Shown here one piece after another: positions 43,378 through 54,300 of a DNA stretch of 64,000 nt. This stretch comes from Ignavibacteriota bacterium (GTDB lineage Bacteria > Bacteroidota > Ignavibacteria > Ignavibacteriales > Melioribacteraceae): assembly GCA_016716225.1 (NCBI GenBank), contig JADJWT010000001.1:4226501-4290500 (forward strand), in the 5' to 3' direction. The notes under the pieces are model-generated. The model ran no database searches and was not told the DNA's origin. It saw only the letters and a list, made by a program, of their open reading frames with translations. Made by a program: the position numbers and the translations under genes. Within the stretch, counting starts at the first letter, position 1. Every line of letters begins with the position of its first letter.

Positions 43378-44496
43378 TTACTTTAAAAGTGACATTTTTA
43401 TTGTTTCAATATAATTCCCAGAATACAAATGGACAAAATAGGTTCCACTTGCTAATTTTGATCCATCAAACAAATAGCTATATTTCCCAGCACTTTGATA
43501 TTTATTAACTAATTGTGAAACTTCATTTCCTAAAATATCATAAATTATCAGCTTTACGTATGAGTTTTCTGAGATATTGTATTCAATTTTTGTTGTAGGG
43601 TTAAATGGATTGGGATAATTTTGATTTAACGAAAATTTATTTGATATTGTTTTAAATTTTTGAACGTCGGTTATCTTTTCATCATTACTCCAACCAATAC
43701 TTCCAATAATTACTCCAGAAGTGGACGGATCTTCACTATCAGCTAAAACTGATAATGACTCACCTGTTTTTGCCATAAAAAAGTAAGTTACAGATATCTC
43801 TGTACCCAGAGGAATACCAAAAAAATATGTGGTCGAAATTTCTTGCTGTCTAGCTCTTAAAGCTTCAACAACTTTCCCACTTGGTAATTTCATTGCTCCC
43901 CAAGCATCAATGTGAATATTATAGATAGTTACATCTATATTTGTCATATATAATTCCCCAGATGAATAAGATTTGGATTCAACTGAATCTTTAACAGTCC
44001 AAATTTTATCAAATGTAAGAGGAAAGTCATATTGCCTAAAAGGTGGAATATTTCTCGATATAATCTCATTTATAGTAGTGATACCATTGTCAGTAAAAGA
44101 ATTGTATGAAACACTTCCTATTTCTGTAGCATTTGAAGAATTATAAAATGACCATGTTTCACTTATTCCTGATAAACTTGAATCAGAATCCAATTCAAAG
44201 TTTAAGTAAGTAGCTACATCAGAATTTGCAAAAGAATCGGCATATGGTGTAGTAGAAGTTAACACAGAGGTAAGTTCTAAAAATGTGTGTGGTGTTAAAT
44301 GAGTAAAATCCCATTGATTATTACCGCCTGGTTGACCAATATTTATAGTTTCGGTAAGAGTATCGACGAATGTAATATTTGTTTTACCTACAGCGAATAA
44401 AGTACTATAATCGTTTTGAGTAATAGTAATTTGTGAAAATTCAACTGACGCGTTAAAGAGAAAAAAGCAAAAAAATATTATGTATAATTTTTTCAT
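43378..44496 (-). CDS. Secreted protein with type IX secretion C-terminal sorting domain
   Basis: 372 residues, with a signal peptide (about 1-18, FFCFFLFNASVEFS). A beta-rich body follows that I cannot assign, with GGNNQWDFTHLTPHTFLEL near residue 55. The last about 80 residues are a type A sorting domain: KFSLNQNYPNPFNPTTKIEY, then KLIIYDILGNEVSQLVN and a final SGTYFVHLYSGNYIETIKMS. The protein is therefore exported through T9SS and probably attached to the surface. It stands alone between the nar control region and a PrsW-like gene. Confidence 0.85.
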   Translation of the reverse strand: MKKLYIIFFCFFLFNASVEFSQITITQNDYSTLFAVGKTNITFVDTLTETINIGQPGGNNQWDFTHLTPHTFLELTSVLTSTTPYADSFANSDVATYLNFELDSDSSLSGISETWSFYNSSNATEIGSVSYNSFTDNGITTINEIISRNIPPFRQYDFPLTFDKIWTVKDSVESKSYSSGELYMTNIDVTIYNIHIDAWGAMKLPSGKVVEALRARQQEISTTYFFGIPLGTEISVTYFFMAKTGESLSVLADSEDPSTSGVIIGSIGWSNDEKITDVQKFKTISNKFSLNQNYPNPFNPTTKIEYNISENSYVKLIIYDILGNEVSQLVNKYQSAGKYSYLFDGSKLASGTYFVHLYSGNYIETIKMSLLK

Positions 44497-44709
44497 AACA
44501 CTTCTCGTTTTGTTTATTGCTAATATAAGATAATAGGTTTTATTTAAACTTCCTATAACATTTATTAGAATAGAAAGAAATTAAATTTTTAAATCACTTT
44601 AAGTTAGAATTTGATTATAAACTACATTCCAAATTATTGTTTTGCCATTTTATATTAACTATTTTTAACTTTAATTAAATACCAATAATGAAAAATTGAA
44701 ATTATTTCA

Positions 44710-45780
44710 TTAGGCATTCATTTTAATTATTTTATTTTCATTTATAAATGAAATTTGTTCCTTTTTAATTTGTTTTAAACCTTCTTGAATAAATCCAAAA
44801 ATGATTATCCAAGCTGTAATACCAAGTATTAAATATTTCAAGTGAAACGGCAGATACAAAGGTGAATTCCATATCATATGCATAATTGCTGCAATAAAAA
44901 AAATTCTTGTAAATCGCGGGTCAGAAAACATGGAAAATTGGAATTTATTATTTCCTTTAACTTTCCATAGTGCTGCACCACACATGCCAGTCCATACAAT
45001 ATGACCACAAGGTGATAACATTCCCCTTAACATAATATTATCCATCATTGCTGTAGGGGATGGATCTACTAATCCGTTGTAAAGGGCATATCCAGCGCTC
45101 TCAAAAGCTGCAAAACCTACGCCTACAGCAGCACCAAAAAGTAAACCATTTAACGTGTAACTATATTTTCTAATATTTGCAACAATTAATAATGTTAAAA
45201 TTTTTCCAGGCTCTTCAACAATACCAGCAACAGAAGCTCCAAGCCAATTAAGTTTAAGCGCATCACTTACCTGAAATAAAATTAAGGAAATTATAATTGA
45301 TAAGATCCCACCCATAAATACTAAACGAATAACTTGATAAAGTGAAATATTTCTCCGAGCATTAACCTCAACAAAAAAAATTAAGGCAGAAATTGGAACG
45401 GCAAATGAACCTACAATAATTAATCCTGGTACAAGATTAATATTTTGAAATTCTTTCCAACCCTGAACAAATAGAAAATAAACAACCACTGCTCCTATAA
45501 AAGTTTTAAAGAATACCCATGGTCTTGGCCAATTTGTATCAACGTCTTCAATATTTGGTGTTGTAGATTTTGTTCCAACTGTAAAATATTCTTCAATTTC
45601 ATCAGTCGAATGTTTTTTCAAAACATCCTCAAAAAATTCTTTAATATTGAATTCTTCAAGTTTTTCTATTCCGGCAAGATTTGTCACTCTATCACTTACT
45701 TTTATAGTAAATGGTTGATGCTCATTTTCATTCGATTGAGAATTTATTTTTTGGGAGGTATTAAATTCATCTTCATCCAT
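44710..45780 (-). CDS. PrsW-family intramembrane metalloprotease
   Basis: 356 residues. A soluble N-terminus of about 85 residues is followed by eight or so transmembrane segments. PrsW-type catalytic motifs are VEEPGK (E189, E190), FAAFESAGYALY (E227), CGHIVWTG (H260) and MHMIWNSP (H301). Bacillus PrsW cleaves an anti-sigma factor; other members have unknown targets. No sigma or anti-sigma gene is adjacent, so the substrate here is unknown. The N-terminal tail, with KNLEEFNIKEFFEDVLKK-like helices, may be a sensing part. Confidence 0.85.
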   Translation of the reverse strand: MDEDEFNTSQKINSQSNENEHQPFTIKVSDRVTNLAGIEKLEEFNIKEFFEDVLKKHSTDEIEEYFTVGTKSTTPNIEDVDTNWPRPWVFFKTFIGAVVVYFLFVQGWKEFQNINLVPGLIIVGSFAVPISALIFFVEVNARRNISLYQVIRLVFMGGILSIIISLILFQVSDALKLNWLGASVAGIVEEPGKILTLLIVANIRKYSYTLNGLLFGAAVGVGFAAFESAGYALYNGLVDPSPTAMMDNIMLRGMLSPCGHIVWTGMCGAALWKVKGNNKFQFSMFSDPRFTRIFFIAAIMHMIWNSPLYLPFHLKYLILGITAWIIIFGFIQEGLKQIKKEQISFINENKIIKMNA

Positions 45781-46059
45781 AAATTACCCTGGTTTTTAAA
45801 TTCATATGCGAAAAATATATATTCTATCTTGATTTAGATTTTTAAAAATCATTTTCTCATCAAGAAAATTTAAAAGGATAAGATGTCAATATTTACAGAT
45901 ATTTCAACTACAATTTTGGATTTTTCTTGTTAAATAGCAAGAAAAATAAGGATCTATGATCTTAATTTATAATAATAAAATTCATAATATTTATAAAAGT
46001 TTGCTGGAATTTCTCTAATTAATTATAATAATAAGTTTAGTTGATTTTTACTTTTTTTT

Positions 46060-46140
46060 AATCTTGCTCTTAAGCCTAATCTTACTCTATCTTTTAAAGC
46101 GATTAAGAGTAAGAATAAGATTATGAGTAAGAAAAAGATT
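46060..46140. repeat. Large imperfect inverted repeat
   Basis: Arms of 29 and 35 bases (46060-46088 and 46106-46140), rich in TCTTACTC and GAGTAAGA, face each other over a 17-base loop. The arms share the terminal AATCTT and AAGATT. Size and symmetry suggest a miniature transposon or a long hairpin RNA. It lies in a 680-bp gap (45781-46461) without a recognised gene. Confidence 0.5.
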
Positions 46141-46227
46141 TAATATTCGTCAACAATAAAAATCTTATTTATAAAAAATTGAGATGTCTCATCAAAAAGC
46201 TATTCGACATGTCGCAAATTTGCAATT

Positions 46228-46309
46228 GTCATTTCGATTCCGAAGTTTTTATGAGGAGAGAAATCTCAAAGCTTAAGTTTTACTTAATAATTCATTTTTG
46301 AGATATTTC
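46228..46309. repeat. REP-like dispersed repeat
   Basis: The sequence starting GTCATTTCGATTCCGAAG and continuing to GAAATCTCAAA (46260-46270) looks like the GTCATT-CCGA...GAAATCTC extragenic repeat common in Bacteroidota. Its end pairs with TTTGAGATATTTC (46297-46309). It occurs once here, so repetition in the genome is inferred. Confidence 0.35.
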
Positions 46310-46461
46310 AGAAAAAAGATACGATCTTTTCAAAATTCCGAACCATCCAAAAAATTTATAAAAACTAATAATTCATGCTAATGCAATAATTAAAATATTA
46401 CAGAAAAATGCAATATTTGATAGCCAGACCATAAGGATATTCGACTTTCATTTTTGATAAT

Positions 46462-47406
46462 TTATTTTATCTCATTAGAATAAACAATTTTGGGGATAGA
46501 TTTTAAATATTCCCAAATCGCATTTATTTCATAATCAGTTAAAAGATTATATTTTTGCATTGGATATTCAAGTTTAGTTCCATTAAGATTTTTACCGGTT
46601 TTTAAAACTTTTGTGAATAATTCTAAGTTCCAATTACCTAAACCGGTTTTATCCATTGTTAAATTCTTTGAGTAAGTTATTAAATCGTTATCTGGATTTG
46701 TAAAAACATTACCTCCACCAAAGTATCCCTCGGATTTTTCAGGTTCAAAAACATTTACAGATGAAAAATCTCTACCATGACAACTGTAGCATTCATATTT
46801 TGCAGTAGCAAGATATTTTCCATAAGCAATTATATTATCCATTGGTGGAGAACTAATTTTTTCTTTTGGATAAGGCAAAGGTTCAAATGCGAGATTCATT
46901 AATATTTTAAATAACAGAGACGGATCGTTTTCTCCCGCTAAACTTTGTACAGGTTTAACCATTTCATTTTCTGATTTTAAAAATGCAACTATTGAAAAAA
47001 TATCTTCATCTGATAGATTTGGAAAACGACTCATCCAAGGAGGAGTGAGCTTTCCTTCTTTTGTAATTCCAGTTCGTAATAAATAAATAAGTTCACCATC
47101 GGTATAACGACCAATGCCATATTTTACATCTTTTGTGATATTTGCAGAGTAGCTTGTTCCCATAGGACCATAGCTTGAAAAAACACGACCCCCTAATGTT
47201 CCGTCATTAGAAATATGACAAATAGCACAATTCATTGAAACAATTTTTTTACCTTCTGCTAATCTAATACTATTTATTTCAACCGTAATATCTTGGGCTT
47301 CATTTTTATAGTGAGGTGGATAACTTGCATTGAAGTATATTATTGCGACTACTACTAATGATAAAATTATAGCAATAAGGATTACCAATATTTTTAATAT
47401 TTTCAT
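46462..47406 (-). CDS. Membrane-anchored diheme cytochrome c
   Basis: 314 residues. One N-terminal transmembrane helix (about 5-25) precedes two c-heme domains with CAICH (60-64) and CYSCH (206-210). Conserved flanks such as GIGRYTDGELIYLLRTGI and LTPPWMSRFPNLSDEDI, with Met or His as sixth ligands, are like the cytochrome subunits of alcohol- or sugar-dehydrogenase complexes. It is probably a periplasmic electron carrier. It is 82 bp downstream of an AraC-type regulator in the same orientation. It is separate from the nar operon, so a direct link to nitrate reduction is not shown. Confidence 0.83.
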   Translation of the reverse strand: MKILKILVILIAIILSLVVVAIIYFNASYPPHYKNEAQDITVEINSIRLAEGKKIVSMNCAICHISNDGTLGGRVFSSYGPMGTSYSANITKDVKYGIGRYTDGELIYLLRTGITKEGKLTPPWMSRFPNLSDEDIFSIVAFLKSENEMVKPVQSLAGENDPSLLFKILMNLAFEPLPYPKEKISSPPMDNIIAYGKYLATAKYECYSCHGRDFSSVNVFEPEKSEGYFGGGNVFTNPDNDLITYSKNLTMDKTGLGNWNLELFTKVLKTGKNLNGTKLEYPMQKYNLLTDYEINAIWEYLKSIPKIVYSNEIK

Positions 47407-47488
47407 GTTTATCCTCTTTAGAAATTTTGAAAATAAATATTAAAATATAAATAGCCCATAGGAAAAAATTGTACGTATAGGACAAATG

Positions 47489-48292
47489 TTAAAAATAAAT
47501 ATGTCCGTTTGCTCCTTTTCTTTCTTTTAGATAAGAAAGTGGTGTTAAGTTTGAGAAATGCTTAAAATCTCTAATAAAATGAGATTGATCGAAATATTTA
47601 CATAAATATGCAATTTCAGTTAATGAATTTTTATTTTGATTAATTAACTTAACGGAATTTACAAATCTATGATATTTAATAAAATATTCGGGATTGGTGC
47701 CTAGAAATTCTAAAGCTTTTCTATGTAATTGTCTTGAAGAAATGTTGAGCAACTTTGCCATTTCAGAAATTGTTGATTTATTTGAAAGCAAAAAATGTAG
47801 TGCATTAATAAAACAAAACATTTCACATTTTTTTTTGTTTTTCTCTAATAAATTTTTAAGTTCAAAAAAGACAATTTGTTTTCTTTTAGAAAAATTATCT
47901 ACTTCAATAAGTTTATACCATAATTCCTGAGCATTAGGGAAAATTTCGTTCAACTCAATTGCTTCATTTGTTATTTTGTATGCGGGTATGTTAAATAAAC
48001 TTTTTAGTGCAAAAGGATAAAGTTGAATTCCAAAAAAAGCATGATGCCCTTGTGGAGTTAGACTAATTGGAATTGTATTAATACCATTTATAAAAAACTT
48101 TGGCACTAAATTAAACTTTTCATATTTTCCATATTGATATTTTACTTCAGCAGACAAATTGAAAATTACTTCAACAAAACCACTGGGAAGAATAATTTCT
48201 TTTTGATAAAATGGTATTCCATCAACTTGCCAAACTACATTGCAAATTTTGTCAAGTTCATTATCGTAAAAACGAGATGTCTCTACTTTCAT
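47489..48292 (-). CDS. AraC-family transcriptional regulator
   Basis: 267 residues. The C-terminal about 100 residues hold the AraC double helix-turn-helix: STISEMAKLLNISSRQLHRK, then NSLTEIAYLCKYFDQSHFIR and DFKHFSNLTPLSYLKE. The N-terminal about 150 residues are a sensor domain of the DUF6597 kind (LPSGFVEVIFNLS near residue 35). It lies upstream of the cytochrome c gene and may regulate it. The signal is unknown. Confidence 0.88.
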   Translation of the reverse strand: MKVETSRFYDNELDKICNVVWQVDGIPFYQKEIILPSGFVEVIFNLSAEVKYQYGKYEKFNLVPKFFINGINTIPISLTPQGHHAFFGIQLYPFALKSLFNIPAYKITNEAIELNEIFPNAQELWYKLIEVDNFSKRKQIVFFELKNLLEKNKKKCEMFCFINALHFLLSNKSTISEMAKLLNISSRQLHRKALEFLGTNPEYFIKYHRFVNSVKLINQNKNSLTEIAYLCKYFDQSHFIRDFKHFSNLTPLSYLKERKGANGHIYF

Positions 48293-48496
48293 AAAGAATA
48301 ATGATATGTTATACCAATAGGTCTTTCTTTAAATATAAGACACCGTGTCGATAATTTCAAATAATATTTTTGACTAATGTTTTAATTTGAAATCAAAAAA
48401 AAGTCCGTATTCAGTTCTAAAATTTGATCTAATACTAACTGAAAAGCTTATTTCACATTTCTTCTGAAACTTAAAATTTATATTTGACAAGATAAA

Positions 48497-49477
48497 TTAT
48501 CTTGCAACTAACTCAACTCGTCTATTTAATTTTCTCCCTTCATCAGTTTGGTTCGTTGAAACTGGTGAAAGAGGTCCAACACCATAAGCTGAAAGTCTAT
48601 TTGCATTAATACCATATTTTTTAATCAGTTCATTTACAACAGAAGTTGCACGTTGCTGAGAAAGATTCATGTTGTACTCTAATTTACCATTCATATCAGA
48701 ATGCCCAACAACATATAAATTCAAATTGATATCATTTTTTAGAAGACTTGCAATTTCCTTTATTGTTGATGTAGATTCTGATTTTAAATTTGCATTATCA
48801 AAATCAAAGAAAATACTATATAGTGCAATTTTACCGGTAGTTTTTAGAGCATTTAGCATATTGTCAGCATTTATTAAAATAAGGTCATCTTTCATTTTGG
48901 TTTCTTCAATTATATCAATCATGTAAATTTTCTTATGCTGACTGTATTCTTTACCACCAATAATCACATAAGTAGTTTTGGATCCATTTAATAATTTACC
49001 AGCGATATAACAAGTACCGCCTACTGATGCTGATCCAGCTCCTAATAATATGTTTGAATTAGTAGGGTAATTATTTTTGTTATAGAATATCCCAAGCCAA
49101 GATCCTCCTCCAACTTCCTTTGAAATATTTCTATCTTTATTTATGCCTTTTGCGAGAAATTTGAATCCAGATTTTTCCATGGTTTTTAAATAATTTGAAA
49201 AAATTTGAGTAATTGTAATATTACCACTAAGCTCGTAATAGATTCTTGTAAATTTTCCCTCAATGTCTATCCAATCGCTTATTGTTTTATAACCTGACAC
49301 TGGTCCAGTAGCTATGGAATATTGATTATATTCCTGTTCGTCATAAAAAACAATGTACGAACCTGGATACCTGCTAATTAAGGGATGGTCTTTGCTGTTT
49401 ATTAAATCTTGCTGAGCAAAAAAAATGTTACTAAATGATATAACAATAATAAATTGAATAAGTATCTTTTTTCTCAC
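48497..49477 (-). CDS. DUF4892-OmpA family outer-membrane protein
   Basis: 326 residues with a signal peptide (about 1-21). The N-terminal part resembles DUF4892 (DHPLISRYPGSYIVFYDEQE, then GYKTISDWIDIEGKFTRIYY). The C-terminal about 110 residues are an OmpA peptidoglycan-binding domain: VVGHSDMNGKLEYNMNLSQQ, then RATSVVNELIKKYGI and GRKLNRRVELVAR. It probably links the outer membrane to peptidoglycan. It is monocistronic as far as visible. Confidence 0.87.
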   Translation of the reverse strand: MRKKILIQFIIVISFSNIFFAQQDLINSKDHPLISRYPGSYIVFYDEQEYNQYSIATGPVSGYKTISDWIDIEGKFTRIYYELSGNITITQIFSNYLKTMEKSGFKFLAKGINKDRNISKEVGGGSWLGIFYNKNNYPTNSNILLGAGSASVGGTCYIAGKLLNGSKTTYVIIGGKEYSQHKKIYMIDIIEETKMKDDLILINADNMLNALKTTGKIALYSIFFDFDNANLKSESTSTIKEIASLLKNDINLNLYVVGHSDMNGKLEYNMNLSQQRATSVVNELIKKYGINANRLSAYGVGPLSPVSTNQTDEGRKLNRRVELVAR

Positions 49478-49536
49478 TGTGTTACCTATATAAATTTTAA
49501 AAACATTAAACAGATTAAAATCATTTTAAAATAATT

Positions 49537-50427
49537 TTATTTCATTAAAATCATTTTGCCCATTTGATAATTTACTTCCGTTTTCAAAATATAAATGTAA
49601 GCTCCACTAGCCATATTTGCAGCATCCCAAGTAACATTATATTTTCCAGCAGGGAGTTTATTATTAACAAGTTCTGCAACTTGTTCACCAAGAATATTGT
49701 AAATCTTTAAATTAGCGTAAGAAAAATCAGGTATGGTAAATTTTATATTCGTTGTGGGATTGAATGGATTTGGATAATTCTGCTCAAGAGTAAATTTGTT
49801 TTGTATACCGCCATCAATTTCTTTTACATCTACTGGATAATTATCAAAGGTAAAATTATCAATAATAAACCACGTACCAATATGCGGTGTTTGGTTTTCT
49901 GGCGGTAAGATTGTTATACTAATGCTGCCATGATCTGGTTGCCAATTTGGTGGATTATTTGCATCGTATTCCATTACTATATCCAATTCCTGAAAGGATG
50001 TTGTACCTGCAGCAATTGTCGCACGTCCTTCTGCTCCTCCACCAACACTTAGGTTTATAAAAGCAATTTCAATATAAAGCATATCTCCATCTTGAGGGCT
50101 GAACTTGTATTGCCCAGAGAATTTACTAAAACGTTCTGAGAGCGGAAATGTTTGTTGTGTTTGAGAACCAGTATATAATATAGGTGGATTTGGAAATCCC
50201 CCAATACCAATCACTTCTCCTCTAACAGCAAAATTACCACTGTAGGCATCAGTTGATTTGGTAATATTTTCAAAGCCGGGAATACTACTAGATGTCCAAT
50301 TAATAGGAGTACTTCCTGACCAGTTTTCAAAACCAGCATTTGGAATAGGATTTTGTGCTTGTATAAAATTTAATTGCCAAACTAACAATAGAACAATAAT
50401 TAATTGTTTCAGAAACCAATGTCTCAT
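49537..50427 (-). CDS. Secreted protein with type IX secretion sorting domain
   Basis: 296 residues, with a signal peptide (about 1-24). The body (PNAGFENWSGSTPINWTSSS) is a carbohydrate-binding-like or jelly-roll type of exported domain (pattern of a discoidin/PCMD-like module, tentative). The C-terminus is a T9SS type A sorting domain: KFTLEQNYPNPFNPTTNIKF, then NLKIYNILGEQVAELVN and SGAYIYILKTEVNYQMGKM. It would be exported to the surface. Confidence 0.8.
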   Translation of the reverse strand: MRHWFLKQLIIVLLLVWQLNFIQAQNPIPNAGFENWSGSTPINWTSSSIPGFENITKSTDAYSGNFAVRGEVIGIGGFPNPPILYTGSQTQQTFPLSERFSKFSGQYKFSPQDGDMLYIEIAFINLSVGGGAEGRATIAAGTTSFQELDIVMEYDANNPPNWQPDHGSISITILPPENQTPHIGTWFIIDNFTFDNYPVDVKEIDGGIQNKFTLEQNYPNPFNPTTNIKFTIPDFSYANLKIYNILGEQVAELVNNKLPAGKYNVTWDAANMASGAYIYILKTEVNYQMGKMILMK

Positions 50428-50639
50428 TTTTAACTCCGATGCATTTAATTTATCTCAAAATAAGTTTATTGTTAAATGTATTTTACAAGTACTGGTTTTT
50501 CAATTACTCATTTGCGGTATTTTTAATTTTGGGGAATAGTTAAAAAGCTGCGAGAATTATTGGATTGATAAGAAATTAAACTGGTCGAATTGTTAAATCA
50601 TTTTTACATATTAAATAATTATTTAAAAAGAATTGAGTT

Positions 50640-51275
50640 TTATATTAATCTATCTTTGATTGCTTTATTAACAGCTTCAGCACGTGAGTTAACATGTAAC
50701 TTTTTATAAATATTTTTAATATGCACTCTAACCGTGTGACCACTAATGTAAAGGGAATCTGCGATGAACTTATAATTATCTCCGATACAAAGTTTTTCTA
50801 ATATTTCCGATTCTCTCTTCGACAATGGGGATTGAGAATTTAAGTGAAAGGAAGAAATTATTCTTCTTGCAATACCAGGACTTATCGGTGAGCCACCTTC
50901 TGTTACTTCCTTAATTGAATTAAGTAGTAAAAGAGGCGGTGTTTCCTTCAAAAGATATCCGGTAGCTCCAGCACAGAGTGATTTAAAAATTGATTCATTA
51001 TCTTCTTGAATTGTTAGCATAATAAAATCCGTTGATGGTAACTTTTCTTTTAATATTTTAACCCCTTCTATTCCACTCATTTCAGGTAGATTTATATCCA
51101 TCAAAATAACATTAACCGGTTTTTTAATAATTGCTTCCATAGCTGTTTCTAAATCATTATAAGTTTGTTTGCAAGAAAAACCAGGAGACCTATCAATAAT
51201 TAAAGCAAGCATTTTTCTGATCTCATAATCGTCATCTACAATAGATACTGTAATATCTTTAATATTTTGGTTCAT
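50640..51275 (-). CDS. NarL/FixJ-type response regulator
   Basis: 211 residues from the ATG at 51275. A TTG at 51326 would overlap the kinase stop by 4 bp and add 17 residues, and could give translational coupling. The receiver domain has the acidic pair VDDDYE, phospho-acceptor Asp60 (LMDINLPEMSG) and Lys (YLLKE). The C-terminal LuxR helix-turn-helix is LSKRESEILEKLCIGDNYKF, then IADSLYISGHTVRVHIKNIY. It pairs with the adjacent histidine kinase. Its targets are unknown. It lies 8 kb from the nar operon, so a link to nitrate is not supported. Confidence 0.92.
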   Translation of the reverse strand: MNQNIKDITVSIVDDDYEIRKMLALIIDRSPGFSCKQTYNDLETAMEAIIKKPVNVILMDINLPEMSGIEGVKILKEKLPSTDFIMLTIQEDNESIFKSLCAGATGYLLKETPPLLLLNSIKEVTEGGSPISPGIARRIISSFHLNSQSPLSKRESEILEKLCIGDNYKFIADSLYISGHTVRVHIKNIYKKLHVNSRAEAVNKAIKDRLI

Positions 51276-51322
51276 TTTAGTAAATATTATCTTATTTAAA
51301 AATGATAAATTATATAAATTTT

Positions 51323-54300
51323 TCAATTACTCATTTGAGGTATATTACCAATTAGCATTATCGAACTTCCCTCGGTAGGTTTAGAAGTAATTTGCAATTC
51401 ACATCCTATTTTTTTGGCTCTATTTATCATATTATTTATTCCATATCCTTTTGATTTCATATTTAAATCAAATCCCTTACCATCATCATTTATATGTATG
51501 GTGAAAAGATCATTTACAGCAACTTCAATTGTTACTTTTTTTGCTGAAGAATGTTTAATGCAATTATTTATTGCTTCTTTAAAAATCAGCATTATTGCTC
51601 TGCGATATTCCATCGGTAAATTAATTTTTTTCATTGGTTCATTTAATCCTATGACATTAAATCGAACATCAGTATAATCAAAAATGGAATTCCCAAAATC
51701 TTTAAGCCTGTTTATTGTATCAAACAATGAATCTTTTGTGGGATCTATAACCCAAATGAAATCCCTCATACCAGATGAAAGTTCCTTTGTATTTTCTTCT
51801 ATTTTTAATAGATATTGATTTAATAAATTATTGTTTTCTACTTCAGTTTTGGCGAGTTCAATAAACAAAGAAATTTTCGTTAGTTTATTTCCGGCTTCGT
51901 CATGAAAATCAGCTGCGCTTTGTTTTCTTACTTCTTCTCTTTCTTTAAGTTTTGCTGCCTCAATCTTTGCATGAGTTTCAATTTCTTTTTTTGCAGAATT
52001 GATTCTGAATTTTATAAAAAGAAATACTACAAAAAAGAATGAACTAAAATAAATAAGATAAGCATACCAACTCAACCATGGGGGTGGAAAAATGACCAAC
52101 TTTATTGACATTCCCTTAGTATTCCACTGTTCATCATTATTGGAACCTTTTATGTGAAGTATATATTGTCCCGGATTAAGATTTGTATAAGTCACACTTC
52201 TGCGGAATCCTGCATCAATCCAATTATTATCAAATCCTTCAAGCATGTGTGCATATTGATTCTTTTCTGGTAAAATATAATTTAATGCTGCGTATTCGAA
52301 CGTTATTACATTTTTATCATGTGATAGCTCAATATAATCAGTCATATAAATTGGCTTGGATATCGTAAAAATTTCATCTTTAGAATTATTTTTTAATGGT
52401 ACAGTTTTATTAAATAATTGAAAGTCAGTAAAACAAATTGGCGGTATGAAATTATTCTGTTTAATACTATCAGGCTGAAAATAATTAAATCCATTTATTC
52501 CACCAAAAAACATGATTCCTTGCTTATTTTTAAAATACGAATTTTGATTAAATTCATTGCTTTGCAATCCGTCTTTTTCATTAAAAATTTTTGTAACAAT
52601 TTCCTTCTTTGGATCAAATCTAATTAATCCCTTGTTTGTACTAAGCCAAAATTTCTGATCATCATCTTCAAGTAATCCATAAATTACTTCATTAGGAAAA
52701 TTATCAGCTTTACCAAATTGTTTGAAATTAAATTTAATAGAAACATTTTCAGCCTTTTCAAACATTTTTTCCTCGAGTGGAGTAGTCAATTTATTCAAAC
52801 CGCCAGATGTTCCAATCCATAACTGATGGCTGCTGTCTTCAAATATTGACAGAACAATGTTATTACTTAAGCTATTTGGATCATTAATTTCATTTTTTAT
52901 ATAAATAAATTTTTCACTTTTTCGGTTAAATAAATTTAAACCTCCCGTAGGTGTTCCCAGCCAAAAATTATTTTTGCTATCAATATACATACAATAAACA
53001 AAGGAATGTGAGGGTCCGTTTCCATCTATGGAAAATGAATATTGTTTTGTGATTTTGGTATTGGGGTTGAACGCTATCAAACCATCACCTCCAGTTCCAA
53101 TCCAAAACAATCCCGTTTTGTCTTCTAATATAGATTGAATCCGGAGAGGTATTTTTGATAATTTTATTTCCTTGAATGAAATATCTTTAATTTTATTTGT
53201 TTCTGAATAATTAAACATATTAAGTCCGCCGTTACGTGTACCCACCCATATATTCCCAGATTTGTCCTCGTATAATGAAAGTATATAATTTGAATTGATG
53301 GAATTTATTTTATTTGCAATATTTTTGAATATAATATTTTTGTTTGTTTTTCGGTTATATGCATTCAAACCATCTGGAGTGCCAAGCCATAAAATTTTAT
53401 TTCTGTCTTCCAAGATTGGCCCAATACTTTTATGACTGAGTGTATTTTTATTTGCATGTTTAAATTGAACAAGAGTAAAATTTTCAACTAATCTATCGAT
53501 CTTATTAATTCCGCCATAAGTACCCACCCAAATTATTCCTTCTTGCGATTCATAAAGCGAGACTACATTATTATGTGCCAAACTATATGGATCATTGGGA
53601 TTGTTGGTAAAATGATTTATTAATCTTCCATCTTTACTATATTGAAATAATCCGTTATTACTTCCTATCCAATAAAATTCTCCGGCAATCAAAATATTAT
53701 TGAATATTGTTTTTTTCTCGTTTATAAAAGTTGGGCTTTTTATGAGTAATGAAGCATTGTTTGCATTATCAATTTTTACTAGGCCAGCACTACAACATAT
53801 AAATAACTCATTTCCAAAATTTTTTATATTTAAAATATTCCCAAATTTAATACCTTTCGAATCTGGATAAGCTGAAAAATATTTGAGCTCGTTTGTAATA
53901 ATGTTTAATTTTATAAGAAATGAATCAATAGCTGCCCAAATAAAATTAGGCGGTTGGATTGCAATAGCACTTATATAAAGATTTTTATTCGATATTATAC
54001 TGGAACTCTTACTGAAATAATGTTTAAACTTTTTAGTTTTTTTATCAAACTTATTTATTCCAATACCACTGCGAATCCACGATGTTCCTTCAGGATATTC
54101 TAAAATTTCGAATATATCATCGCTGGAAATTGAATTTTGATTTTTAAAATCATTTTTAAAGTGAGTAAAAGTTTCTGTTGATGGATCAAATCTTGTTAGA
54201 CCTCCGCCAAATGTTCCAATCCATAAAATACCATCATTATCTTCATAAATCGACCAGATATAATTATTGCTTAAGGAGTTAGTATTTCCCGATTCTTGAG

